Positions 23,577 to 31,706 of a stretch of 52,441 bases of DNA are shown in pieces; position 1 is the first letter of the stretch; each line of letters opens with the position of its first letter. This DNA comes from an uncultured Oscillospiraceae bacterium. GTDB taxonomy: Bacteria > Bacillota > Clostridia > Oscillospirales > Ruminococcaceae. The position numbers and the translations under genes are program-made. The notes below the pieces were generated by a model. It made no database searches. It worked only from the letters and a program-made list of their open reading frames with translations, and had not been told where the DNA came from. Where the stretch lies: the NCBI GenBank assembly GCA_910587135.1, contig CAJULF010000019.1, positions 1 to 52,441 on the forward strand, given 5' to 3'.

Positions 23577-24620
23577 ATGATGACATTTACTAACGTCTTT
23601 ATGGCTTGCGCGGCGTTTGCGCTGACATGGCTGGCGGGGATATGGTTCATACCGTTTCTGCATAAGCTGAAATACGGGCAGACTATCCTTGATATCGGTC
23701 CGAAATGGCATAAGGAAAAGAAGCAGGGAACTCCCACCATGGGAGGGATAATGTTTATAATAGCGGTATTTGTCAGCTTTCTTTGCGGAATGATACTGTT
23801 CGGGGCTTTCGGCGGAGCGGATATGAACGGAACGGACAGACCCGAGCTGATACGCTCGGCGGCGGGGCTTGTCATGGCGGTACTGTTCGGCTTCATGGGC
23901 TTTCTGGACGACTTTATAAAGGTAAAGAAGCACCATAACGAGGGGCTGACGGTAATGCAGAAAATCGTTATTCAGGTGCTGATAATCGCCGCATATTTCG
24001 CGACGCTTTATGTCAGCGGCTGCGCAAGAACAACAGTGACCTTCCCATGGGGCTGGCAGCTCGATATGGGACTGCTGTACTATCCGATAATGGGTGTTAT
24101 CATACTCTATCTTGTAAACGCCGTTAACCTTACGGATGGAATAGACGGACTGTGCTCATCGGTAACGGCGGTTTATATGGCATCATTTGCGGTGATCTCG
24201 AGTATGCTGGGAATGTTCGGGGAAACTCTGCTTGCGCTGTGTACGGCGGGAGCGTGTATAGGATTTCTGATGTGGAATTTTCCGCCGGCAAAGGTTTTTA
24301 TGGGCGACACGGGATCAATGTTCCTCGGGGGAGTGGTATGCGCGGTCGGCGTGGGCTGCGGCTGCGAGGTGCTTATGATAATCGCGGCGCTAATCTATAT
24401 CCTTGAGGCACTGTCGGTGGTAATTCAGGTGACCGTATTTAAAATAACAAAAAAGATACATCACACAAAAGAGGGCAAGCGGCTTTTCAAAATGACTCCC
24501 ATTCACCATCATTTTGAATTGAGCGGCTGGAGCGAGGTAAAGATTGACGCGGTATTCTCGGCGTTCGCCCTGGTTCTGGGGGCGGCGGCGGTGCTGCTGT
24601 CAAGGATAATGTTCGGATAA
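23577..24620 (+). CDS. mraY: phospho-MurNAc-pentapeptide transferase
   Basis: MraY forms lipid I on undecaprenyl phosphate. This is a 347-residue polytopic protein, about ten membrane segments, with the motifs G-T-P-T-M-G-G, F-L-D-D-F-I-K-V (aspartate pair), N-L-T-D-G-I-D-G-L, G-D-T-G-S-M-F-L-G and P-I-H-H-H-F-E-L. AAGGAG precedes ATG 23577 (an ATG pair). It is followed by ftsW with no murD in between. Confidence 0.95.
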   Translation: MMTFTNVFMACAAFALTWLAGIWFIPFLHKLKYGQTILDIGPKWHKEKKQGTPTMGGIMFIIAVFVSFLCGMILFGAFGGADMNGTDRPELIRSAAGLVMAVLFGFMGFLDDFIKVKKHHNEGLTVMQKIVIQVLIIAAYFATLYVSGCARTTVTFPWGWQLDMGLLYYPIMGVIILYLVNAVNLTDGIDGLCSSVTAVYMASFAVISSMLGMFGETLLALCTAGACIGFLMWNFPPAKVFMGDTGSMFLGGVVCAVGVGCGCEVLMIIAALIYILEALSVVIQVTVFKITKKIHHTKEGKRLFKMTPIHHHFELSGWSEVKIDAVFSAFALVLGAAAVLLSRIMFG

Positions 24621-24644
24621 AGAGAATCGGTTTCGGGAGGAATT

Positions 24645-25907
24645 ATGGAAACTACTGCAAGAAAAAAAGCGGATCAGTCAAGACCCGACAGCGGTCGGGT
24701 CAAGGCTCAGAGCTCCCGAAAAGGGAAAGCAAAAAAGAATAATCCCAATGCCATAGCGGTGCTGGATTTTTCCAGCCGCGTGGATGTTCCGATGCTGGTT
24801 GTTACGCTGGTGCTGCTGGTGTTCGGAATGACGATGATGTTCTCGGCGGGACACGCGTGGAGCTACCGCAAAAATGACAGCGATTCATTCGCGTATATCT
24901 CCAAGCAGATGATAGCGGCGGGGATAGGGCTTGCGATGATGTTTGTGCTCAGCATATTTGATTATCGCTTTCTGCGCAAGGAATTTAAACTTCCCGGCGG
25001 GCGTAGCTTTAATTTTTCACAGGTGATACTTGTTGCAACGCTGATATTAACGGCGCTGGTTATTCCTTTCGGAGTAAGCAATATAGAGGGAGGACCGCGG
25101 CGCTGGCTCGCGATACCTCTTCTCGGTTCTTTTCAGCCTTCGGATTTGCTGAAGGTGGGTCTGATAATCTTTATGGCATGGTACATACACAAAAACTCAG
25201 ACAGAATAAGGCTTTTCAAGTATGGAATAAGGCGTCCCCTTTGGCTGTTGGTTATTGTTTTTGCGCTTATGTACTTTCAGCCGCATTTGTCGGGATTTAT
25301 TATAATGGCTGTGCTGTGGGCGGCAATGCTCTTTGTGGGAGGTATCAACATAAAGCCCGCCATTGCCGTGGGCGTGCTTTTGCTGATAGCGGGCGTGTTC
25401 TTTTTCGCGGTGAGTGATTTCACGTATTTCTCTGACAGAATTGCCTACACATTCGATCCCACCGCCGATATCGGCTATAAGACCTACCAGTCCTATCAGG
25501 CTATACTGGCGGTAGGCTCGGGAGGATTCTGGGGCGTGGGCTTCGGAAATTCCGTGCAGAAGCATTATTATCTGCCCGAGGCACAGAACGATTTTGTGTA
25601 TGCGGTGATATGCGAGGAGCTTGGCTTTGTCGGCGGAGTGGCGGTTATAGTGCTGTTTGCGATATTCGTTTTCAGGGGCTTTTCCATTGCCCGCGCGGCG
25701 GAGGATAAATTCGGAATGCTGCTGGCTACGGGTATATCGCTGCAGGTGGGTTTGCAGGCTATGCTGAACATAGGGGTTAATGTTTGCTGTATCCCAAATA
25801 CGGGTATATCACTGCCGTTTTTCAGCTACGGCGGAACGGCGCTGATGGTGCAGCTTGCCGAGGTGGGACTGCTGCTTTCGGTAAGCAAGAGAGCAAGACT
25901 GAAATAG
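24645..25907 (+). CDS. ftsW: SEDS glycosyltransferase FtsW/SpoVE
   Basis: A 420-residue polytopic peptidoglycan polymerase of the SEDS family. It has a Lys/Arg-rich cytosolic N-terminal tail of about 45 residues and then roughly ten membrane segments. Family motifs are G-G-P-R-R-W-L, F-Q-P-S-D-L-L-K, Y-Q-x-x-Q-A-I-L-A-V-G-S-G-G-F-W-G-x-G-F-G and A-Q-N-D-F-V-Y-A-V-I-C-E-E-L-G. The order before murG matches ftsW or spoVE in other Firmicutes; the two cannot be told apart here. Confidence 0.93.
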   Translation: METTARKKADQSRPDSGRVKAQSSRKGKAKKNNPNAIAVLDFSSRVDVPMLVVTLVLLVFGMTMMFSAGHAWSYRKNDSDSFAYISKQMIAAGIGLAMMFVLSIFDYRFLRKEFKLPGGRSFNFSQVILVATLILTALVIPFGVSNIEGGPRRWLAIPLLGSFQPSDLLKVGLIIFMAWYIHKNSDRIRLFKYGIRRPLWLLVIVFALMYFQPHLSGFIIMAVLWAAMLFVGGINIKPAIAVGVLLLIAGVFFFAVSDFTYFSDRIAYTFDPTADIGYKTYQSYQAILAVGSGGFWGVGFGNSVQKHYYLPEAQNDFVYAVICEELGFVGGVAVIVLFAIFVFRGFSIARAAEDKFGMLLATGISLQVGLQAMLNIGVNVCCIPNTGISLPFFSYGGTALMVQLAEVGLLLSVSKRARLK

Positions 25908-25935
25908 CAGACAGCAGCATTACGCTCCCGCATCC

Positions 25936-26050
25936 GAATTTCAAAAAGAGTCAGAATTTGCGAAGCAAATTCTGACCGGTTCACGCAGTCGCGCACAGCG
26001 GAACGAAGTGAAGCGGAGCGTGAGTGCGTGAATTTTGAAATTCTTTTAAA
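25936..26050 (+). repeat. palindromic intergenic repeat, copy F (most regular)
   Basis: The outer stem is a perfect 11 bp, GAATTTCAAAA/TTTTGAAATTC. Hairpin 1 has perfect 12-bp arms GTCAGAATTTGC/GCAAATTCTGAC with a GAA loop. Hairpin 2 is closed by TTCACGCA/TGCGTGAA with an interior CAGCGGAACGAAGTGAAGCG. The whole would fold as a three-way junction. It lies between ftsW and murG, about 100 bases ahead of the murG start. Confidence 0.82.
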
Positions 26051-26147
26051 TCATTTGCTCCTCGTCGGCACAGTTTAAAAGCGTCACAGCTAAGATCAAC
26101 CCTTGTACGATTTTCGGCGCAAAAAATAAAAAAACAGGAGGCTTTTT

Positions 26148-27284
26148 ATGAGAGCTATTTTTGCCGCGGGAGGCACCGCGGGGCATATCAATCCCGCGCT
26201 CGCCATAGCGGACAAGGTGAAGAGTGTGTTTCCCGAAACGGAGATATTGTTTGTAGGCACGCCAAGCGGTATGGAAGCGCGGCTGGTAACTAAGGCGGGT
26301 TATAATTTCACCGCGGTGGAAATGGCGGGATTTCAGCGCAGGATATCGGTCAGAAATATCGGCAGGAATTTCAAGGCGGCATATTGCTATCTGATCTCGG
26401 CGAAAATGAAGGTGCGGAAAATACTGAAGGATTTCAAGCCCGATGTGGTTATCGGTACGGGCGGCTATGTTACGGGAACCGTCCTCGGACAAGCCGCCGC
26501 TATGGGTATAAAGACAGTCACCCATGAGAGCAACTCCTACCCGGGAATGGCAACGAAAATGCTGGCAAAAAAGGCGGATAAGGTTCTGTTGGCGACCGAG
26601 GACGCGAAAAAGCATCTTAACACGGACGAAAGATGTGTGGTCACGGGAAATCCGCTCAGGAGCAATATCCCCATTGAAGAGCGTGAATCGGCGCGGAAGC
26701 GATTGGGTCTTCCCGATGGGTTTACGGTGCTGTCATTCGGCGGCAGCCTCGGCGCGAACAGGATCACCGAAGCGGTAGCGGAGCTTATCGCGTGGGAAGG
26801 CAAAAAGGGCGGCATAAACCATATCCATTCTTACGGGGGCAAGGGCAAGGAACTTTTCTATGACGCTCTGGACAGCAGCGGCGCGGTTGAGGATAAAACG
26901 CGGCATATATTCAAGGATTATATAGATAATATGTATACGTGTATGTGCGCGGCTGATTTGATAATATCCCGCGCGGGCGCCATGACCGTAACGGAGCTTA
27001 CCGCCATAGGGCGTCCTGCGATACTTGTGCCCTATCCGAACGCCACGGAAAATCATCAGTATTACAATGCGCTTACCCTCAGCAACGCTCATGCGGCTAT
27101 ATTGATAGAGGACAAGGACCTGACCAGGGCACGGCTGGTGGACGAGGTTTCCAAGCTGTTCGCTGACAGGCAGCGCCTGGAGCTGATGGAGGAAAACGCA
27201 AAAAAATCCGCCAGAAACAATGCGGCGGACGTAATTCTTAAGGAAATAATCGAGCTGCTCGGCGAGGATAAGATGAGCAGCTAA
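26148..27284 (+). CDS. murG: undecaprenyl-PP-MurNAc-pentapeptide GlcNAc transferase
   Basis: MurG makes lipid II at the inner face of the membrane. The 378-residue GT28 enzyme shows A-A-G-G-T-A-G-H-I-N-P-A-L-A at its start, G-T-G-G-Y-V-T-G, H-E-S-N-S-Y-P-G, F-G-G-S-L-G-A-N-R and the donor-binding R-A-G-A-M-T-V-T-E-L with E-N-H-Q-Y-Y-N-A. ACAGGAGG lies upstream of ATG 26148. Confidence 0.95.
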   Translation: MRAIFAAGGTAGHINPALAIADKVKSVFPETEILFVGTPSGMEARLVTKAGYNFTAVEMAGFQRRISVRNIGRNFKAAYCYLISAKMKVRKILKDFKPDVVIGTGGYVTGTVLGQAAAMGIKTVTHESNSYPGMATKMLAKKADKVLLATEDAKKHLNTDERCVVTGNPLRSNIPIEERESARKRLGLPDGFTVLSFGGSLGANRITEAVAELIAWEGKKGGINHIHSYGGKGKELFYDALDSSGAVEDKTRHIFKDYIDNMYTCMCAADLIISRAGAMTVTELTAIGRPAILVPYPNATENHQYYNALTLSNAHAAILIEDKDLTRARLVDEVSKLFADRQRLELMEENAKKSARNNAADVILKEIIELLGEDKMSS

Positions 27285-27313
27285 AGCAAACGGGAACAGA
27301 TCCCCCGCGCAGG

Positions 27314-27460
27314 AGAATTTCAAAAAGGCTCAGAATTTGCGTAGTAAATTCTGACCGGTTTTCCCGCGATCGCACGGAGAAAGTTTTGCGCCGTTCATGC
27401 GGCGGCTTGTGGCATTTGACGGTTGTTTGCGCAAAACTTCGCGTGCTTGCGGGAGCATAA
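27314..27460 (+). repeat. palindromic intergenic repeat, copy G (partly degraded)
   Basis: The left arm GAATTTCAAAAAG and hairpin 1 (TCAGAATTT/AAATTCTGA) are present. Hairpin 2 is closed by CCCGC/GCGGG but its loop is replaced by a different palindrome (AAGTTTTGCGC/GCGCAAAACTT), as if another element was inserted. The right outer arm is missing. Copies F and G share TTGCyCCTCGTC just downstream. Confidence 0.62.
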
Positions 27461-27483
27461 ATAACTTGCCCCTCGTCAACAAC

Positions 27484-27544
27484 ATAACCCCGCAGAATCA
27501 AAACCGGGGTCAGCATGGCTTTAATACAGCACAACAGGGGTTAT
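27484..27544 (+). promoter_or_regulatory. mutually exclusive hairpins upstream of murA
   Basis: ACCCCG (27487-27492) can pair with CGGGGT (27505-27510), or ATAACCCC (27484-27491) can pair with GGGGTTAT (27537-27544). The same strand cannot do both, the layout of a simple RNA switch or attenuator. A TATAAT at 27576 lacks a well-spaced -35 box. Apart from copy G and this element the murG-murA gap holds nothing else I can name. Confidence 0.35.
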
Positions 27545-27610
27545 CAAATGCACACAACAACGCTCTTTGACATACTATAATGCATAGATCATGTTCAAGG
27601 AGATGAGTGT

Positions 27611-28876
27611 ATGGATAACCGACAGGTGCTTGTGGTAAACGGCGGAAAGAAAATAGAGGGCGAGCTTGAGGTGCATGGGGCAAAGAACAGCGCGCTGCCG
27701 CTGCTGTCCGCCGCGGTGCTGGCTCACGGGGAGAGTATTCTGCACAATTGCCCGCGGCTTACGGACGTGGACGCGGCATGCAGGATATTGACCTGCCTGG
27801 GGTGCAGATGCTCGCGTTCCGGAAGTACGGTGTGCGTGGACGCTGCAAACGTCAGCGGAAGCGAGATACCCGAAAATCTGATGCGTGAAATGAGATCAAG
27901 TATCGTATTTCTGGGCGCGGTGCTCGGGCGTACGGGACGGTGCAGACTGTCGTTCCCCGGGGGCTGCGAGCTTGGCTCAAGACCCATCGACCTGCATGTT
28001 TCGGCGCTGCGGCAGATGGGAGCGGTAATTACGGAGGAGCATGGATATCTGAGCTGCTCCGCGCCGAACGGATTGAAGGGCGCGAGGATAACGCTTTCTT
28101 TCCCCTCGGTGGGAGCAACCGAGAATATACTGCTTGCGGCGGTGACCGCAAACGGCATTACAGAAATACATAACGCGGCAAGAGAACCCGAGATATGCGA
28201 TCTGTCAAACTATCTTGCGAAGTGCGGCGCAAAGATAAGCGGCGCGGGCGGCGGAGTGATCGTCGTTGAGGGAACGAAGCGCCTTGAGCCTTCGGAACAC
28301 AGCGTTATTCCCGACAGGATAGCAGCGGGCACATATCTCTGCGCAGCGGCGATAACTCGCGGTGAGCTTATTCTCACACGCTGCGAGCCGTCTCACATGA
28401 CCGCTTTCATACAGGTGCTGGAGGCAATGGGCTGCCGCACCTACGCATATGGGGGAGGAAAGCTGTTTATCAGCTGCAAGAAGCGGCTGTCCGCTCCGCC
28501 TACAATAAGGACTATGCCCTATCCGGGCTTTCCCACGGATATTCAGTCCCTTTTTACCGCGCTTTGCGCCACGGCGGAGGGGACGTCGGTGTTTGTGGAA
28601 ACTATTTTTGAAAACCGCTTTCGTCACGCTGCCGAGCTCATGCGCTTAGGGGCGCAGATAAAGGTTGAGGGCAGGGTGGCGATAGTGGAGGGTGTAAAGT
28701 CACTCTCCGGAGCAAAGCTGTGTGCCGCGGAGCTTCGCGGAGGAGCAGCTCTCGTTACCGCCGCGCTTGCCGCGGAGGGCACGAGCGAAATAAGCGGTCT
28801 GTGTTATATTGACAGAGGGTATGAGAGCATAGAATCCGCTTTGCGTTCGGCGGGTGCGGACATACGCAGGGTTTAA
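27611..28876 (+). CDS. murA: UDP-N-acetylglucosamine 1-carboxyvinyltransferase
   Basis: MurA commits UDP-GlcNAc to peptidoglycan synthesis and is the fosfomycin target. The 421 residues have the family start L-E-V-H-G-A-K-N-S-A-L-P, the catalytic loop cysteine C119 in F-P-G-G-C-E-L-G-S-R-P-I-D-L-H, and P-Y-P-G-F-P-T-D-I-Q and F-E-N-R-F-x-H near the C-terminal lobe. Because cysteine is kept, fosfomycin sensitivity would be expected. AAGGAGATG is upstream. Its place between murG and ftsQ is a Clostridia arrangement. Confidence 0.95.
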   Translation: MDNRQVLVVNGGKKIEGELEVHGAKNSALPLLSAAVLAHGESILHNCPRLTDVDAACRILTCLGCRCSRSGSTVCVDAANVSGSEIPENLMREMRSSIVFLGAVLGRTGRCRLSFPGGCELGSRPIDLHVSALRQMGAVITEEHGYLSCSAPNGLKGARITLSFPSVGATENILLAAVTANGITEIHNAAREPEICDLSNYLAKCGAKISGAGGGVIVVEGTKRLEPSEHSVIPDRIAAGTYLCAAAITRGELILTRCEPSHMTAFIQVLEAMGCRTYAYGGGKLFISCKKRLSAPPTIRTMPYPGFPTDIQSLFTALCATAEGTSVFVETIFENRFRHAAELMRLGAQIKVEGRVAIVEGVKSLSGAKLCAAELRGGAALVTAALAAEGTSEISGLCYIDRGYESIESALRSAGADIRRV

Positions 28877-28908
28877 AGGTGTTTCCGTGATAAAAAGGAA
28901 GTGAAAAA

Positions 28909-30078
28909 ATGGCAGAGAAACGGGCGAAAAAGCGGGGCGGCAAGCCGCGCGGAAACGGCAAAACGCAGGCGGCAAGCCGCGGAAATATCCCCCGCAGGTC
29001 CGAGGGGACGGCACAGCCGCGTCCCGCGGGGGATTCCCGTTTGCCCAAAGCGGCAAAGCCATCGCCCAAATCTCCGCCGACAGAATCCTCTTTTAACGTT
29101 AACAATACCCAAAAACGCAAGCCTCGCAAATCAGCAAAACCGTCAAAACCCACGAAGCCGAAAAACGCGAATAAGCCTGCCGCTCCCGTAAATCCGCATT
29201 CTTCGCGCGCCGTAAAAAAGGCGATGAACGCCAGAAGCTCCCATCTGCCAAAGAGACGCCGCCGTGCGGGAAACTATATTTTGTATTATCTGATGGCAGG
29301 CGTGGTGATTATCATCGTGTTTGTGATTCTGGCGAATACGCTGCTGTTCAACTGCTCATCTATCGAGGCTGAGGGCTTTGAGCGCTATACCGCGGAGGAG
29401 ATAGCAGCCGCTTCGGGTATAACAACAGGGGAAAATCTGCTGCATATCGACGCTGCGAGAGCGGAGGAAAATATTGTATCCTCTCTTGCTTATATTGATA
29501 TGGCAAAGGTTACCAAAAAATACCCGACAAGGATAATTATAACCGTTACCGAGGCGGAAAAATGGTTTTGCGTATATCAGGACGGGGTTACCGCGGCGAT
29601 ATCCCGCGGCGGAAAGATATTGGAGCATTGTGCCGCGGACGGACTGGTAACGGTAAAAGGCTTTGAGGCGGAGAGCATTGAGGTGGGCGAGCATCTGAGG
29701 TCCGTGATTGAAGGCAAAAACAATGCTCCGGCGGAGATCATGACCGCCGCGGAAAAAGCGGGATTGTCAAAAATAACTGAAATTGACCTGACCGACAGAT
29801 TTGATATTAAAATACTTTACGATGGCAGGATAACACTTGAGATCGGTAATATCACCGATATCGAGTCGAAACTGACCGTTGGCGCGGCAATAATCAAGGA
29901 GGAAATTTCTCCCACCGAGGAGGTCACCATACTGCTTACAAACCCGGAGGTGGTTGCGGTGCGCAACAAAAATATTGAACAGAACACGCAGCCGATAGCA
30001 CCACCCTCGGAAACCGCGGAGCCAACGGACGAGCCTTCCGCAGAAACGGATGAAGAGGGCACATCGGAAGCGGGATAA
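28909..30078 (+). CDS. ftsQ: FtsQ/DivIB-type division protein
   Basis: A 389-residue bitopic protein. Its N-terminal 120 residues are extremely Lys/Arg/Pro-rich and disordered. One membrane segment spans about 123-145 and is followed by a POTRA-type domain (C-S-S-I-E-A-E-G-F-E-R-Y-T-A-E-E-I) and the FtsQ beta domain with V-T-E-A-E-K-W-F. The C-terminus ends in a Pro/Glu/Thr tail. It joins FtsL and FtsB at the septum. The long basic tail is unusual in length. Confidence 0.88.
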   Translation: MAEKRAKKRGGKPRGNGKTQAASRGNIPRRSEGTAQPRPAGDSRLPKAAKPSPKSPPTESSFNVNNTQKRKPRKSAKPSKPTKPKNANKPAAPVNPHSSRAVKKAMNARSSHLPKRRRRAGNYILYYLMAGVVIIIVFVILANTLLFNCSSIEAEGFERYTAEEIAAASGITTGENLLHIDAARAEENIVSSLAYIDMAKVTKKYPTRIIITVTEAEKWFCVYQDGVTAAISRGGKILEHCAADGLVTVKGFEAESIEVGEHLRSVIEGKNNAPAEIMTAAEKAGLSKITEIDLTDRFDIKILYDGRITLEIGNITDIESKLTVGAAIIKEEISPTEEVTILLTNPEVVAVRNKNIEQNTQPIAPPSETAEPTDEPSAETDEEGTSEAG

Positions 30079-30174
30079 GACTTTATTTGCATATGCTTAA
30101 GCGTGTGTACACGTCATTTTCTGTCAAAAACCCAATGCACTGTTGGAAATGAGATAGTTTTTTTAAAAAAACGG

Positions 30175-30203
30175 TTGCATTTTTTTTTCATTTCTGTTAT
30201 AAT
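30175..30203 (+). promoter_or_regulatory. ftsZ promoter
   Basis: TTGCAT (30175-30180), 17-base spacer, TATAAT (30198-30203), about 75 bases before ftsZ. It allows ftsZ transcription independent of the mraZ promoter. Confidence 0.72.
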
Positions 30204-30278
30204 GATAAGAGATGTTTGCTAAAGATAACGATAAGTCGATTTTATATATGGATTTTGTAATTTTTAGGAGGATAAAAA

Positions 30279-31433
30279 ATGGCTTTCGCGGTTGAAAAGA
30301 ACGATGATGGGTTCGAGATGGAGGATTTCATCAGTGATACCAAAATTATGGTGTTCGGCGTCGGCGGCGGCGGCGGAAACGCCGTTGCGCATATGGTGGA
30401 CAGCGATGTGAAAGACGTGGAATATGTCGTTGCCAACACCGACGTGTGCGCACTGAGAAATAAAGACGGCAGCAAGATGAAACGCATTCAGCTCGGCAGA
30501 AAAACCACCAAGGGCCGCGGTGCGGGAAATAATCCGGCCATAGGAAAGCAGTCTGCGGAAGAAAGCCGCGAGGAGATAGAGGCAGTTATGGACGGTGTGT
30601 CCATGATATTCGTAGCCGCGGGTATGGGCGGCGGCACCGGTACGGGGGCAGCTCCCATTGTCGCTTCCGTTGCCAAGGAAAAGGGAATACTTACCGTCGG
30701 CGTGGTAACAAAGCCTTTTGCTTTTGAAGGCGCTACCAAAATGAATCAGGCGCTCAAGGGCATCGTGGAGATGAAGCAGTATGTCGACGCTCTTATTGTC
30801 ATACCCAACGAAAAGGTAAAGCAGATGTCCAACAGCAAGCTTACGCTAAGCGACGCTTTCAAGGCGGTGGACAACGTGCTGTGCAAGGCTGTGCTGGGTG
30901 TAATTACTCTGCTCAGCGTGGAGGGCTATGTCAATGTGGACTTTGCGGACGTATGCATGGCTTTAAAACAGTCCGGTATCGCTCATATGGCTATCGGTCA
31001 GGGCAAGGGCGATAACCGTGTCGCGGACGCTGTTAACGAGGTGCTCAACAGCCCGCTGCTTGAAACCTCCATTATGGGCGCAAGAAGGGGACTTATCAAT
31101 ATCAGCGTTCCCAAAACTTTCTCGCTGGATGAGTATGATAATGTTGCGACGGAGATCACTCAGAAATTTAACGAGGAGGCTCAGTATAAGGCAGGGCTTG
31201 TATTCGACGAATCTCTGGAGGATGACGAAATATCTGTTATCGTATTTGCTACGGATTTCATCGAGGGAAGTTCCGCACAGTATGATAACCTTGAGAAATC
31301 GGTTGAGCCGGAGAAACCCGCCGAGCCTGCTCCCGCAGCCGATACATACTCTCAAAGCGGGCGTTTTGACAGCTCGACAGACGTGGATCGTTTATTGAAT
31401 TTGTTTAATAACAGTGACAACAGAGACTACTAA
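30279..31433 (+). CDS. ftsZ: cell division GTPase FtsZ
   Basis: The Z-ring tubulin homolog. In 384 residues it shows the N-terminal G-V-G-G-G-G-G-N-A-V nucleotide motif, the tubulin signature G-M-G-G-G-T-G-T-G-A-A-P, the synergy-loop region N-V-D-F-A-D-V, a variable linker, and a conserved C-terminal peptide D-V-D-R-L-L-N-L-F. The last is a variant of the usual D-x-P-x-F-L type. TAGGAGG precedes ATG 30279. A strong terminator at 31451 ends the dcw cluster. ftsA is not adjacent. Confidence 0.97.
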   Translation: MAFAVEKNDDGFEMEDFISDTKIMVFGVGGGGGNAVAHMVDSDVKDVEYVVANTDVCALRNKDGSKMKRIQLGRKTTKGRGAGNNPAIGKQSAEESREEIEAVMDGVSMIFVAAGMGGGTGTGAAPIVASVAKEKGILTVGVVTKPFAFEGATKMNQALKGIVEMKQYVDALIVIPNEKVKQMSNSKLTLSDAFKAVDNVLCKAVLGVITLLSVEGYVNVDFADVCMALKQSGIAHMAIGQGKGDNRVADAVNEVLNSPLLETSIMGARRGLINISVPKTFSLDEYDNVATEITQKFNEEAQYKAGLVFDESLEDDEISVIVFATDFIEGSSAQYDNLEKSVEPEKPAEPAPAADTYSQSGRFDSSTDVDRLLNLFNNSDNRDY

Positions 31434-31450
31434 TTTTCGGAGAAATTATT

Positions 31451-31487
31451 CGGAAATCCGGACAAGCGTTCGGATTTCCGTTTATTT
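31451..31487 (+). terminator. terminator after ftsZ
   Basis: Perfect 10-bp stem CGGAAATCCG (31451-31460) / CGGATTTCCG (31471-31480) followed by TTTATTT. Confidence 0.9.
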
Positions 31488-31615
31488 GAATGATTAAAAA
31501 AATAAGGAAATTTAATCGGCGGCGTAATATATGCCGGAATCGTGTGATTGTGTTTTCGCCGTTGTTGCTTTTACAGTTTTTACATAAACGAACTGTATAA
31601 AATTTATAAAAGGTA

Positions 31616-31644
31616 TTGAATTTTTTAAAAATATGTTATACAAT
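31616..31644 (+). promoter_or_regulatory. promoter of the post-ftsZ operon
   Basis: TTGAAT (31616-31621), 17-base spacer, TACAAT (31639-31644), followed after about 60 bases by the secreted protein gene. Confidence 0.55.
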
Positions 31645-31706
31645 AAATATGTGTGAGGATTTTTTGATATCGGTGTTGAGATCGATAAAGAACGGAGGGG
31701 TTTTAA

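Noticed and set aside
23372..23593. 73-codon frame before mraY
   Set aside because: It is palindromic repeat E translated, and it ends inside mraY.
20301..27460. CRISPR-like regular repeats in the dcw region
   Set aside because: Copies are kilobases apart, differ in sequence and lie in intergenic gaps; there are no spacers or cas genes.
27567..27581. TTGACA next to TATAAT upstream of murA
   Set aside because: Only three bases lie between them, so they cannot form one promoter.
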